Below, piece by piece: positions 50,653 through 58,795 of a DNA stretch of 64,000 bases. Both the position numbers and the translations under genes were made by a program. Within the stretch, counting starts at the first letter, position 1. Each line of letters opens with the position of its first letter. The notes under the pieces are model-generated. The model was given only the letters and a program-made list of their open reading frames with translations. It was not told the DNA's origin and did not search any database. Source of the DNA: CAYGZL01 sp964354345 (lineage in GTDB: Bacteria > Chloroflexota > Anaerolineae > Anaerolineales > UBA4823); the NCBI GenBank assembly GCA_964354345.1, contig CAYGZL010000170.1, positions 62,001 to 126,000 of the forward strand, written 5' to 3'.

Positions 50653-51555
50653 ATGGCAGAGAACTGCGGTAAAGAACACAGCTTACGAAAAGCAGTGAAA
50701 ATCGGTGAGCGGTGGGTAGGCTCGGGATATCCAACTTTCATCGTGGCTGAAATCGGTATTAATCATAATGGCGACCTGGCAATTGCCAAGCGCTTGATTG
50801 ACGTGGCTGCCGCAGCGGGTTGTGACGCCGTTAAATTTCAGAAGCGTAATCCGGAGAAAGCTGTCCCTGAGGAGTACCGTAACCTGATGCGGGAAACACC
50901 CTGGGGGATTATGACCTATCTTGAATATCGCTACCGGGTTGAGTTTGGCTTTAAAGAATATTCTGAAATTAACCGTTATTGCATGGAACGTGGCATCACC
51001 TGGTTTGCCTCCTGCTGGGATGTGGATTCGGTAGATTTTATGGAGCAGTTTTCACCGGTCTGTTATAAAGTAGCTTCAGCGACCTTAACTGACCAGGCTT
51101 TGCTGCGCAAAATGCGAGCAACTGGACGGCCAATTATCCTCTCCACTGGTATGTCTACTGTGGAGGAAATCCAGGAGGCAGTTGAACTGCTGGGCACGGA
51201 TAACCTGTTGATTGCCCATAGCACGAGTACCTATCCTTGCCCAAACGAAGAGCTTAACCTGCGCATGATCCAGACCCTGCAGGCGATGTTCGATTGTCCG
51301 ATTGGTTATTCAGGACATGAGGCAGGATTACAAACCACTTACGCCGCAGTGGTGCTGGGTGCGGCTTTTGTGGAGCGTCATATCACCCTCGACCGGGCCA
51401 TGTGGGGTAGCGACCAGGCGGCTTCGGTAGAGCCCCATGGTTTCCTGCGCCTGGTGCGCGATATCCGCGTGATCGAGCGCGCTATGGGTGATGGCCAGAA
51501 ACATGTCTATCCCAGCGAGATGAAAGCGCGTGAGCGTTTGCGGAAGAATAAATAA
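50653..51555 (+). CDS. NeuB-family synthase lacking the SAF domain
   Basis: A 300-residue protein made only of the NeuB barrel: FIVAEIGINHNGDLAIAKRL, AAGCDAVKFQKRNPEKAV, MRETPWGIMTYLEYRY, YKVASATLTD, ILSTGMST, AHSTSTYPCP, GYSGHEAG and ERHITLDRAMWGSDQAAS. It ends soon after the barrel with ERLRKNK, where canonical NeuB enzymes carry the SAF cap that completes the active site of the partner subunit. The first 14 codons (AENCGKEHSLRKA) are a family B repeat; a GTG at 50695 may be the older start (KIGERW). Confidence 0.85.
   Translation: MAENCGKEHSLRKAVKIGERWVGSGYPTFIVAEIGINHNGDLAIAKRLIDVAAAAGCDAVKFQKRNPEKAVPEEYRNLMRETPWGIMTYLEYRYRVEFGFKEYSEINRYCMERGITWFASCWDVDSVDFMEQFSPVCYKVASATLTDQALLRKMRATGRPIILSTGMSTVEEIQEAVELLGTDNLLIAHSTSTYPCPNEELNLRMIQTLQAMFDCPIGYSGHEAGLQTTYAAVVLGAAFVERHITLDRAMWGSDQAASVEPHGFLRLVRDIRVIERAMGDGQKHVYPSEMKARERLRKNK
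50665..50690 (+). repeat. GCGGTAAAGAACACAGC element (family B) at a gene start
   Basis: Read as CGKEHSLRK at the N-terminus of the SAF-less NeuB protein; same K-E-H frame as the copies at 12567 and 19892. Confidence 0.5.
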
Positions 51556-51556
51556 T

Positions 51557-51576
51557 CTGTAGTAAAGTACACCCCC
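51557..51576 (+). repeat. GTAGTAAAGTACACCCC element (family B), non-coding
   Basis: A decayed copy just after the NeuB stop, in the 65-base gap before the Sat-CysC gene. Confidence 0.3.
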
Positions 51577-51620
51577 TGGAATTTTTGTAATTTATCTTGT
51601 TGATAGAGGAGAGTTTCCCT

Positions 51621-53414
51621 ATGCTGTCGGTTAAACCAAATGAAACCCCGAATAATGGGCGATTGATCAACCCATACGGAGGCAAACTGATTGATTTATT
51701 GGTCACTGGCGAGGAACGCCAGGAGCTTGTAGCTCGTTCTACCCGCCTGCCCTCGTTGCAAATATCGGCCCGGGCATTGTGCGACCTGGAACTGTTAGCC
51801 ATTGGTGCGTTTTCGCCGTTAGATCGTTTTATGTGCAAGGTTGATTACGAGCGCGTCTTGACTGAGATGCGCTTAAATAACGGCGTGCTATTTCCCATCC
51901 CAGTTACCTTGCCGGTGGATGAGCACGCTCTGCCCAGTTGGGGGGAGGCAATTACCCTGTGCGACTCCCGTAACAAGCCGATTGCCATTATGGAGATCGA
52001 AGAAGTTTATCACTTCGATCCGCAGCGAGAAGCACGCCTGGTGCTGGGCACCACCGACTCCAAACACCCACTGGTTTCCGAAATGGTGCGCTGGGGCAAG
52101 GTCTATTTGTCGGGCAAGCTGAGAGTTATCGACTTGCCAAAATACTATGACTTCATTGAGCTACGCCGAACACCTGCCCAGGTGCGAGCAATCCTGGAAA
52201 ATATGGGCCATGCAAATGTCGTCGCCTTCCAAACCCGCAATCCGATGCACCGCATTCATGAAGAATTAACCAAGCGCGCCGCAGAGGAGATTGGCGGGAG
52301 CCTTCTGATTCATCCAGTAGTTGGGATGACCAAGCCGGGTGATGTGGATCATTACACTCGGGTGCGGGTTTATCGCGCTCTGGCCGAAAAATATTATGAT
52401 AACAGCCATACGGTACTCAGCCTCTTGCCGTTGGCGATGCGCATGGCCGGACCCCGCGAGGCGCTCTGGCATGCGATCATTCGCCGCAACTATGGCGCCA
52501 ATCATTTGATCATTGGCCGTGATCATGCTGGACCGGGCAATGACAGTCATGGCCGACCTTTTTATGGTCCTTATGAAGCCCAGATAATGATGGCGCAATA
52601 TGCTTCCGAGTTGGGCGTCCAACCAGTCGAGTTCAAGGAATTGGTCTACCTGCCAGACGAAGTTCGTTATGAAGAGCAGACCAAAGTCCCTGAAGGGGTG
52701 CGGATTTTTTCGATCTCGGGCACCCAGGTGCGTGAAGAATACCTGGCCAAGGGCAAACAGCTTCCTGAGTGGTTCACCCGCCGCGAGACCGCAGAAATCT
52801 TGCAGCAAATGTACCCGCCGCTCCACAAGCTAGGCATTTGCATCTGGTTCACAGGTCTGAGCGGCTCGGGTAAATCAACGACAGCTGAGGTACTCACCTC
52901 ATTGCTGTTAGAGCGTGGGCGCCAGATGACTGTGTTAGATGGCGATGTTGTGCGTACTCATCTCTCCAAGGGATTAGGTTTCTCCCGCGAAGACCGGGAT
53001 ACAAACATTTTACGCATTGGCTTTGTTGCCAGCGAGATTGCACGCCATGGCGGTTGGGTGATCTCTGCCGCGATCAGCCCTTACCGCGCTACTCGGAATG
53101 AGGTGCGCAAGATGGTCGGTGAGGATCGGTTCGTTGAGATCTTCGTAGATACGCCAATTGAAGTGTGTGAGCAAAGAGATGTCAAAGGGCTGTATGCGCG
53201 TGCCCGCCGCGGTCAGATTACGGGTTTCACCGGTGTAGATGATCCATACGATGTTCCGGTCAACCCCGAAATTACCCTCGATACGGTCAAATTCTCCCCT
53301 GAAGAAAACGCACGGAAAATTGTGGCTTACCTGGAAGAGCGTGGTTTCTTGTTGCCTGAGGAGAGCTTACCTACGCAGGTGGAACCTGCCAAGGATACCG
53401 AGCCGGTCGGTTGA
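51621..53414 (+). CDS. Bifunctional ATP sulfurylase / APS kinase (Sat-CysC), PAPS synthase
   Basis: A 597-residue fusion. Residues 1-400 are ATP sulfurylase, with FQTRNPMHRIHE (203-214) and IGRDHAGPGNDSHGRPFYG (298-315) as ATP/sulfate sites. Residues 405-575 are APS kinase, with GLSGSGKSTTAEVL (412-425) and VISAAISPYRATRNEVR. Together they make PAPS from sulfate and two ATP. No sulfate-reduction genes are adjacent, while a sulfotransferase is 5 kb upstream, so the product most likely serves sulfation. The ATG at 51621 follows AGAGGAGA; a TTG at 51597 is less likely. The C-terminal 20 residues are an acidic tail. Confidence 0.93.
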   Translation: MLSVKPNETPNNGRLINPYGGKLIDLLVTGEERQELVARSTRLPSLQISARALCDLELLAIGAFSPLDRFMCKVDYERVLTEMRLNNGVLFPIPVTLPVDEHALPSWGEAITLCDSRNKPIAIMEIEEVYHFDPQREARLVLGTTDSKHPLVSEMVRWGKVYLSGKLRVIDLPKYYDFIELRRTPAQVRAILENMGHANVVAFQTRNPMHRIHEELTKRAAEEIGGSLLIHPVVGMTKPGDVDHYTRVRVYRALAEKYYDNSHTVLSLLPLAMRMAGPREALWHAIIRRNYGANHLIIGRDHAGPGNDSHGRPFYGPYEAQIMMAQYASELGVQPVEFKELVYLPDEVRYEEQTKVPEGVRIFSISGTQVREEYLAKGKQLPEWFTRRETAEILQQMYPPLHKLGICIWFTGLSGSGKSTTAEVLTSLLLERGRQMTVLDGDVVRTHLSKGLGFSREDRDTNILRIGFVASEIARHGGWVISAAISPYRATRNEVRKMVGEDRFVEIFVDTPIEVCEQRDVKGLYARARRGQITGFTGVDDPYDVPVNPEITLDTVKFSPEENARKIVAYLEERGFLLPEESLPTQVEPAKDTEPVG

Positions 53415-53448
53415 CCTGTTGGCACGGAACTCGGAATTTCACCTTTGT

Positions 53449-53472
53449 CACTTCCAATATCGAACATCCAAT
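53449..53472 (+). repeat. TTCCAATATCGAACATCCAA tract (family D) at a gene start
   Basis: It occupies the place of the ribosome site directly before the ATG of the SDR gene. Confidence 0.4.
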
Positions 53473-54352
53473 GTCTATTCTTCCCAAATTATTTGATCTA
53501 TCGGATCGTGTGGCAGTAGTCACCGGTGGGGCAGGTTTGCTAGGCGCCGAGTTCTGCCAGACACTGGCGAGCGCTGGTGCGGCTGTAGTTATCGCTGATC
53601 GAAACCTGCCGGCCGCGCAAACGCTGGCGGAAACCTTGCAGGCTTGTGGTAGTCGGGTTCTGGCAGTCGCAACGGATGTTACCCAGCCCGAATCGACACA
53701 GCGGATGGTCGAGGTGACCCTTAAGGCTTACGGGCGTCTGGATATCCTGGTGAACAGTGCGGCCCTCGATCCAAAATTTGATCCCCAGGCTGAGAGGGTA
53801 CGTCGAAGCCAGGATGAGGTAGACTGGAATCAATCTTCAACCATCAAACCTGCAAACATTCAATCCTCATCCTTTGAGGAGTTTCCTCTCGAGGCTTGGA
53901 ACCAGGCTCTGGCGGTAAACCTGACTGGCGCCTTCCTGTGCAGCCAGGCGGCAGTGCGCCCTATGTTGGCCCAGGGTAAAGGGGTCATGATCAACCTGTC
54001 ATCTATCTACGGCCTGGCGGCTCCCGACCAGCGTCTTTACCAACAGGTTGGCCAACCACCGCGTTACAAGCCGGTTTATTACTCGGTTACCAAGGAAGGA
54101 ATTCTTGGTCTGACCAAGTATCTTGCGGCGTATTATGCTGGCAAGAATATCCGCATCAACGCCCTCAGCCCGGGTGGCGTTTACAATGACCATGACGAGG
54201 AATTTGTTCGGGCTTATTCGGCCAAAGCCATCCTGGGTCGTATGGCCGATAAGACTGATATGAACGGGGCATTGCTCTTTTTGGCTTCCGACGCCTCTGA
54301 GTACATGACTGGCGCGAACCTGATTGTGGATGGGGGTTGGACGACATGGTAG
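53471..54352 (+). CDS. Short-chain dehydrogenase (FabG/PtmA-like)
   Basis: A 293-residue classical SDR: VAVVTGGAGLLGAEFCQTL (TGxxxGxG), ILVNSAALDPKF (NNAG-like) and the catalytic Tyr/Lys YYSVTKEGILGLTKYLAAYYA, preceded by INLSSIYG. Location among nonulosonic acid genes recalls PtmA of Campylobacter legionaminic acid loci. No Shine-Dalgarno is visible before the ATG. A TTG at 53411 overlapping the upstream stop would add 20 residues. Residues about 118-140 (DWNQSSTIKPANIQSSS) are a repeat-derived insertion before the alpha-F helix region. Confidence 0.83.
   Translation: MSILPKLFDLSDRVAVVTGGAGLLGAEFCQTLASAGAAVVIADRNLPAAQTLAETLQACGSRVLAVATDVTQPESTQRMVEVTLKAYGRLDILVNSAALDPKFDPQAERVRRSQDEVDWNQSSTIKPANIQSSSFEEFPLEAWNQALAVNLTGAFLCSQAAVRPMLAQGKGVMINLSSIYGLAAPDQRLYQQVGQPPRYKPVYYSVTKEGILGLTKYLAAYYAGKNIRINALSPGGVYNDHDEEFVRAYSAKAILGRMADKTDMNGALLFLASDASEYMTGANLIVDGGWTTW
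53831..53871 (+). repeat. TCTTCAACCATCAAACCTGC tract (family D), coding
   Basis: Read as QSSTIKPANIQSSS in the SDR; shares frame and the peptide SSTIK with the copy at 19619. Confidence 0.45.
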
Positions 54353-55119
54353 GGGTGCTGGCTTTGATCCCGGCTCGCGGTGGCTCGAAGAGTATCCTGC
54401 GCAAGAATATACGCCTTCTGGCTGGTCATCCGCTGATTGCGTATAGTATTGCTGCCGGCCTGGCTTCCCAGAAAATTACTCGCATCATCGTCTCTACAGA
54501 TGATGAAGAAATTGCGGCGATCTCCCGTAGTTATGGCGCGGAAACACCTTTTCTTCGCCCAGTGGAATTATCGCTGGACCATACGCCTGATCTGCCGGTT
54601 TTCCAACATGCTCTGGCCTGGCTGGCCGAGTATGAAGACTACCATCCGGACATCGTTGTGCATCTCCGCCCAACTTCTCCATTTCGACGTGTTCAGCATA
54701 TTGATGGGGCAGTGCAGCGTTTGTTAGAGCGACCGGAGGCGGATGCTGTCCGGACGGTATGCATCCCCTTTCAAAATCCATTTAAAATGTGGCGGATTGG
54801 CCTGGATGGCTTTCTGCAACCGCTGGGAGCGGAACTGGGCATCCTGGAAGAACCGTACAATCAACCGCGCCAGGTTCTACCTGAGGTGTATTGGCAGACA
54901 GGTTACGTGGATGTTGCCTGGGCGAAGACAATCCTTGGCGCCCCGCAGCCATCAATGACTGGCCAGCGTATCCTACCCTTGGTGATCGCCCCCAGTGATT
55001 GGATTGATATTGACTCGCCGGATGACTGGCGTCGGGCGGAACGGTTGTTGGAAAGTGGTGAACTAAAGTTGATCGACCTGGGTTTCGATATAAGGAGAGG
55101 TTCGCATGCCTCTGATTAA
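54346..55119 (+). CDS. NeuA/LegF-type CMP-nonulosonic acid synthetase
   Basis: A 257-residue cytidylyltransferase: VLALIPARGGSKSILRKNIRLLAGHPLIAYSI, IIVSTDDEEIAAISRSYGA and VHLRPTSPFRR. It activates a nonulosonic acid with CTP. The ATG at 54346 overlaps the SDR stop region; a TTG at 54337 would add three residues. It shares clear similarity with the NeuA half of the fusion at 49335 but has no HAD domain. It overlaps the following NeuB-fusion gene by 14 bases, so the two probably work on the same sugar. Confidence 0.9.
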   Translation: MVGVLALIPARGGSKSILRKNIRLLAGHPLIAYSIAAGLASQKITRIIVSTDDEEIAAISRSYGAETPFLRPVELSLDHTPDLPVFQHALAWLAEYEDYHPDIVVHLRPTSPFRRVQHIDGAVQRLLERPEADAVRTVCIPFQNPFKMWRIGLDGFLQPLGAELGILEEPYNQPRQVLPEVYWQTGYVDVAWAKTILGAPQPSMTGQRILPLVIAPSDWIDIDSPDDWRRAERLLESGELKLIDLGFDIRRGSHASD

Positions 55120-57043
55120 AATTGATAACCGTCTGATTGGCGACGGACAACCCACTTATGTGATTGCCGAAATTGGCGTCAACCACAATGGTATCCTGGA
55201 TCTTGCCTTGGAGTTGATTGATGTGGCTGTGAACTGTGGCGCCGACGCAGTTAAATTCCAGAAACGCAAGCTAGAAAAATTGTATGCCCGCAAGTACCTG
55301 GACAACGCTAATGCCGGTGAGAAGACCCTGCGCTATTTGTTGCCCATTCTGCAGCAGGTAGAACTCTCTGAGGATGCATATTTCCGGATTGCTGAGCATT
55401 GTGAGCAAAAGGGGATTACTTTACTGGCTTCGGCCTTCGATATAGATAGTGCAGACTTTTTGGAGCAATTGGGTGTGCCAGCCTATAAAGTAGCTTCTGC
55501 TGACCTGACCAACTTACCCTTGCTCGATCACCTGGTTAAAAAAGGCAAACCGCTAATCCTCTCTACCGGTATGTCGCGTATGGAAGAAGTTGAGCTGACC
55601 GTCAATTTCTTGAAGGAGCGCAACGCAGAATTCGCGTTACTACATTGCAATAGCACATATCCGGCAGCCTTCGAAGATATCAATCTGTTGTTTATGAACC
55701 AATTGCGCCAGTTTGATGTACCAGTTGGTTATTCGGGTCATGAGCGTGGTATCGCTATTTCAACTGTAGCTTCCGCATTAGGAGCCAGTATCATCGAGCG
55801 CCACTTGACCCTCGATCGTACGATGGATGGTCCGGATCATGCCGCCAGCCTGGAACCGCAAGGTTTTCAAAAGATGGTACGCGATATCCGCCAGGTGGCG
55901 ACTGCGTTGGGAACCGGTGAAGAAAAGTTCATTTCACGCGGTGAAATCCTCAATCGAGAGGTGCTGGGTAAAAGCCTGGTCGCTGCCCGCCGGATCCTAC
56001 CCGGGGAGAAGATCACACTGGAGATGATCACAGTAAAAGGACCTGCGTTGGGTCTTTCACCGCAGAACTACCTCAAACTGGTTGGGCGTGTGGCGGATCG
56101 GGTCCTTGAAGAGGATGAACCTTTCCTGGACCGTGACTTGGGGGTTCAGATTTTCTTGGATATGGATCATACCTTGCCCATGGAATATGGTTTCACAGTC
56201 CGCTTTCGGGACTATACCGAAATGCTGGTTTACCAACCGCGCATGCTTGAGTTCCATTTCACCGACCAGGATTTGGATGAACATTGGTTGGATCGGCATA
56301 CGGACCAACCCCAACAGGATTTTGGTCCGACCAGTTCACAACCTCTCAGGCTGGTGGTGCATGCTCCGGAATTTTGGAACCGCACCCTGGTTGATCTATG
56401 CGCGTTGGATGAGCAGCAGCGACAGGAGTCTGTCGCTCTGATGCAGAAAACGATCGCCCTGACCCGCGAAATGGCGCCCTACTTCGTTGGCATCCCTAAG
56501 GTGGTAATCCATCCAGGCGCGATGAGTCTGGATCACCCCATCAAGGATCATCGTATCTTGTATGAAAACCTGGATCGGTCGGTCAAGGAGCTGGATAGCG
56601 AGGGGGTCGAAGTGCTCCTTGAGAACCTGCCTCCCCGCCCCTGGTACTTCGGTGGGCAATGGTTGACCAACGCTTTTATGGATGCCCATGAAATTGTAGA
56701 TTTCATTGCTCCACGTGGGCTGAAGATTTGTTATGACACTTCACACCACAAGCTATACTGTAACTCGGCCAAGGTAGATTTCTATGAGCAGGTGAAGGTT
56801 TTGCTGCCTTATATTCACCATTTGCATCTCGCCGATGGCGCTGGTTTGGATGGTGAAGGATTGCAAATTGGTGAGGGCGCGATTGATTGGGTGCACTTCT
56901 TTCGGACGATGGGGAACACCTTGCACCAGCAACGTCTGACGATGATCCCTGAAATCTGGCGTGGGCACCAACACCAGGGTGAGGGATTCTTGATCGCGAT
57001 CAAACGCCTCTCTGAGGCCTATTTCAAGGCCCAACTTGGGTAA
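55106..57043 (+). CDS. NeuB-SAF synthase fused to a xylose-isomerase-like TIM barrel
   Basis: A 645-residue three-domain protein. Residues 1-275 are the NeuB barrel (VIAEIGVNHNGILDLAL, DAVKFQKRKLEKLY, HCNSTYP, YSGHERG, ERHLTLDRTMDGPDHAAS). Residues 285-345 are the SAF cap (LGKSLVAARRILPGEKITLEMI). Residues 360-645 resemble an AP-endonuclease-2/xylose-isomerase-like barrel with probable metal ligands Glu506 (LLEN), Asp544 (CYDTSH), His573 (HLHLAD) and Glu616 (IPEIW) intact. The extra barrel may epimerise or isomerise the hexosamine precursor or product. Starts inside the NeuA gene. Confidence 0.88.
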   Translation: MPLIKIDNRLIGDGQPTYVIAEIGVNHNGILDLALELIDVAVNCGADAVKFQKRKLEKLYARKYLDNANAGEKTLRYLLPILQQVELSEDAYFRIAEHCEQKGITLLASAFDIDSADFLEQLGVPAYKVASADLTNLPLLDHLVKKGKPLILSTGMSRMEEVELTVNFLKERNAEFALLHCNSTYPAAFEDINLLFMNQLRQFDVPVGYSGHERGIAISTVASALGASIIERHLTLDRTMDGPDHAASLEPQGFQKMVRDIRQVATALGTGEEKFISRGEILNREVLGKSLVAARRILPGEKITLEMITVKGPALGLSPQNYLKLVGRVADRVLEEDEPFLDRDLGVQIFLDMDHTLPMEYGFTVRFRDYTEMLVYQPRMLEFHFTDQDLDEHWLDRHTDQPQQDFGPTSSQPLRLVVHAPEFWNRTLVDLCALDEQQRQESVALMQKTIALTREMAPYFVGIPKVVIHPGAMSLDHPIKDHRILYENLDRSVKELDSEGVEVLLENLPPRPWYFGGQWLTNAFMDAHEIVDFIAPRGLKICYDTSHHKLYCNSAKVDFYEQVKVLLPYIHHLHLADGAGLDGEGLQIGEGAIDWVHFFRTMGNTLHQQRLTMIPEIWRGHQHQGEGFLIAIKRLSEAYFKAQLG

Positions 57044-57052
57044 TTTATCCTG

Positions 57053-58792
57053 ATGAAGGTAACTGTTCCAAATGTTGTGCGAGTCCGCTGGGCGAACTTA
57101 ATCAATCGACGGCGTGTGGCATCCTTAGCACACCGCGTAGCCAGGGTAGAAAGAACACGCCATCCTTTAGTGTTGCCAGCAACGCGCAATAGTCAGCCCT
57201 TAGCGGCAAGCTGTCCGGCGCCGGTGGTATTCTTCAACGCTTCAACACGCCTATATGGGTTGAGCCTGAATGCTGCTTTTGCTCTGCTGGCCAGTTGGTC
57301 GTTGCGGCTTTCGGGTGTGCCAGTGGTTCATTTTGTCTGTCAGGCGGGGATGAAGCATTGTGTGTTAGGCACAAAACGCCTGCGGAATCCCCTTAGTGGA
57401 ATCACCGATTATTTCACTCCCCCGCCCTGTGCAGCCTGCATGGCTCAATCGCATCGTTTGTACGCAGGCGCTCAGGTGCATGGCTGGTCGTTTCAGGAAG
57501 ATCCGGTTTTAAATACCGCCTTACAGAAACTTTCTATTCCCGAGCTGAGCGTCTTCCAATATCCAATATCAAACCTTCAACCTTCAGATTTCAACCTTCA
57601 ACTGCCTCTGGGTCGTCTGGTGTTGCCTTCCGTTCGTTGGGCGTTGCGGATGTTTTCCTTACCCGATGATGAGCCGACGCGTTACTTGATGCGGGCTTAT
57701 ATCACGTCGGCAAATTGTGTGGCGCGCGAATTCGCCAACCTCCTGGCGGAGACGCGTCCGGCCACCGTGGTGATTTTCAACGGTGCGCTCTATCCAGAAG
57801 CGACCGCCCGTTGGGTGGCTGACCAGATGGGTGTGCGATCAGTAGCCCATGAAGTCGGCTTTCAGCGGTATTCGGCTTTCTTCACTGAAGGGGAACCGAC
57901 CGCCTATCCGATTAAAATCCCGGATGAATTTGAATTAAGCCCCGAGCAGGACCGGCGTCTGGAGGCATACCTGGAGAAGCGTTTTCAAGGAAAATTTTCG
58001 ATGGCTGGCATTCAGTTCTGGCCTGAAATGCGCAGCCTGGACCAGGGATTCTTACATAAAGCAGCTGGGTTTAAGCAGATTGTTCCGGTCTTTACCAATG
58101 TGGCGTATGATACCAGTCAGGTGCATGCCAATGTCGTTTTTCCGCATATGTTCGCCTGGTTGGATTTGGTAGCCGGAATCATCCGAGAGCATCCCGAGAC
58201 ATTGTTCGTCATTCGGGCGCATCCAGACGAGATGCGTCCCGGGAAGATCAGCCAGGAGAGTGTACAGGCATGGGTAGAGCGTACAGGACAGAGTGAGTTG
58301 TCCAATGTGGTGTTTATCCCCTCGCGGGAATTTATTAGCTCTTATGAGCTGATCCAATTGTCCAAGTTTGTAATGGTTTATAATTCATCGATTGGGCTCG
58401 AGGCGACCTTACTTGGTCGGGCTGTGTTATGTGGTGGTAAAGCTCGCTACACCCAATACCCAATCGTTTTGTTCCCGACCAGTATCCCGAAATATCAGCA
58501 GCAGGCTGAGGATTTTTTGGAGGCTGCGGAAGTCGAGGTGCCGGTGGAATTCCAACGCAACGCACGGCGCTTTTTGTATTACCAGCTTTATCGTACTTCC
58601 TTACCCCTGGATGAATTTATCGAAGAAGGAATGCAAGCGGGCTTTGTCCACCTCCGGCGATTTTCTTGGATGCAACTCCTGCCAGAAAATTCCATGACGA
58701 TGCGGATTCTGTCAGATGGCATCTTACAGCGGCAAACGGAACCACAATTCCGCAACGCTGGCGGTGAACCGTTTATTTTGCCTGAAAATTAA
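57053..58792 (+). CDS. Capsule polysaccharide synthesis (KpsS-like) GT-B protein
   Basis: A 579-residue protein. The N-terminal 60 residues are Arg-rich and partly repeat-derived (ATRNSQPLAAS). The central part has FVCQAGMKHCVLGTKRL and a Cys cluster (PPPCAACMAQSHRLYAGA), the pattern of glycosyltransferases for lipid- or capsule-linked glycans. The C-terminal half carries VIRAHPDEMRPG and VMVYNSSIGLEATLLGRAVLCGG, the motif pair also seen in the proteins at 26483 and 43764. The SNLQPSDFNLQLP segment comes from a TTCAACC tract. The gene is 9 bases after the NeuB fusion. Confidence 0.72.
   Translation: MKVTVPNVVRVRWANLINRRRVASLAHRVARVERTRHPLVLPATRNSQPLAASCPAPVVFFNASTRLYGLSLNAAFALLASWSLRLSGVPVVHFVCQAGMKHCVLGTKRLRNPLSGITDYFTPPPCAACMAQSHRLYAGAQVHGWSFQEDPVLNTALQKLSIPELSVFQYPISNLQPSDFNLQLPLGRLVLPSVRWALRMFSLPDDEPTRYLMRAYITSANCVAREFANLLAETRPATVVIFNGALYPEATARWVADQMGVRSVAHEVGFQRYSAFFTEGEPTAYPIKIPDEFELSPEQDRRLEAYLEKRFQGKFSMAGIQFWPEMRSLDQGFLHKAAGFKQIVPVFTNVAYDTSQVHANVVFPHMFAWLDLVAGIIREHPETLFVIRAHPDEMRPGKISQESVQAWVERTGQSELSNVVFIPSREFISSYELIQLSKFVMVYNSSIGLEATLLGRAVLCGGKARYTQYPIVLFPTSIPKYQQQAEDFLEAAEVEVPVEFQRNARRFLYYQLYRTSLPLDEFIEEGMQAGFVHLRRFSWMQLLPENSMTMRILSDGILQRQTEPQFRNAGGEPFILPEN
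57178..57200 (+). repeat. Family A element, coding (degenerate)
   Basis: CAACGCGCAATAGTCAGCCC, read as TRNSQP; keeps the R-N-S frame but has lost the second AGT. Confidence 0.25.
57554..57603 (+). repeat. TCCAATATCCAATATC/TTCAACCTTC tract (family D), coding
   Basis: A 50-base low-complexity tract read as FQYPISNLQPSDFNLQ in the KpsS-like protein, combining both sub-types of family D. Confidence 0.5.
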
Positions 58793-58795
58793 TCA

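Noticed and set aside
51621..53414. Sat-CysC as part of dissimilatory or assimilatory sulfate reduction
   Set aside because: No aprAB, dsr, cysH or cysI-type genes are near; a sulfotransferase is, so PAPS for sulfation is the better reading.
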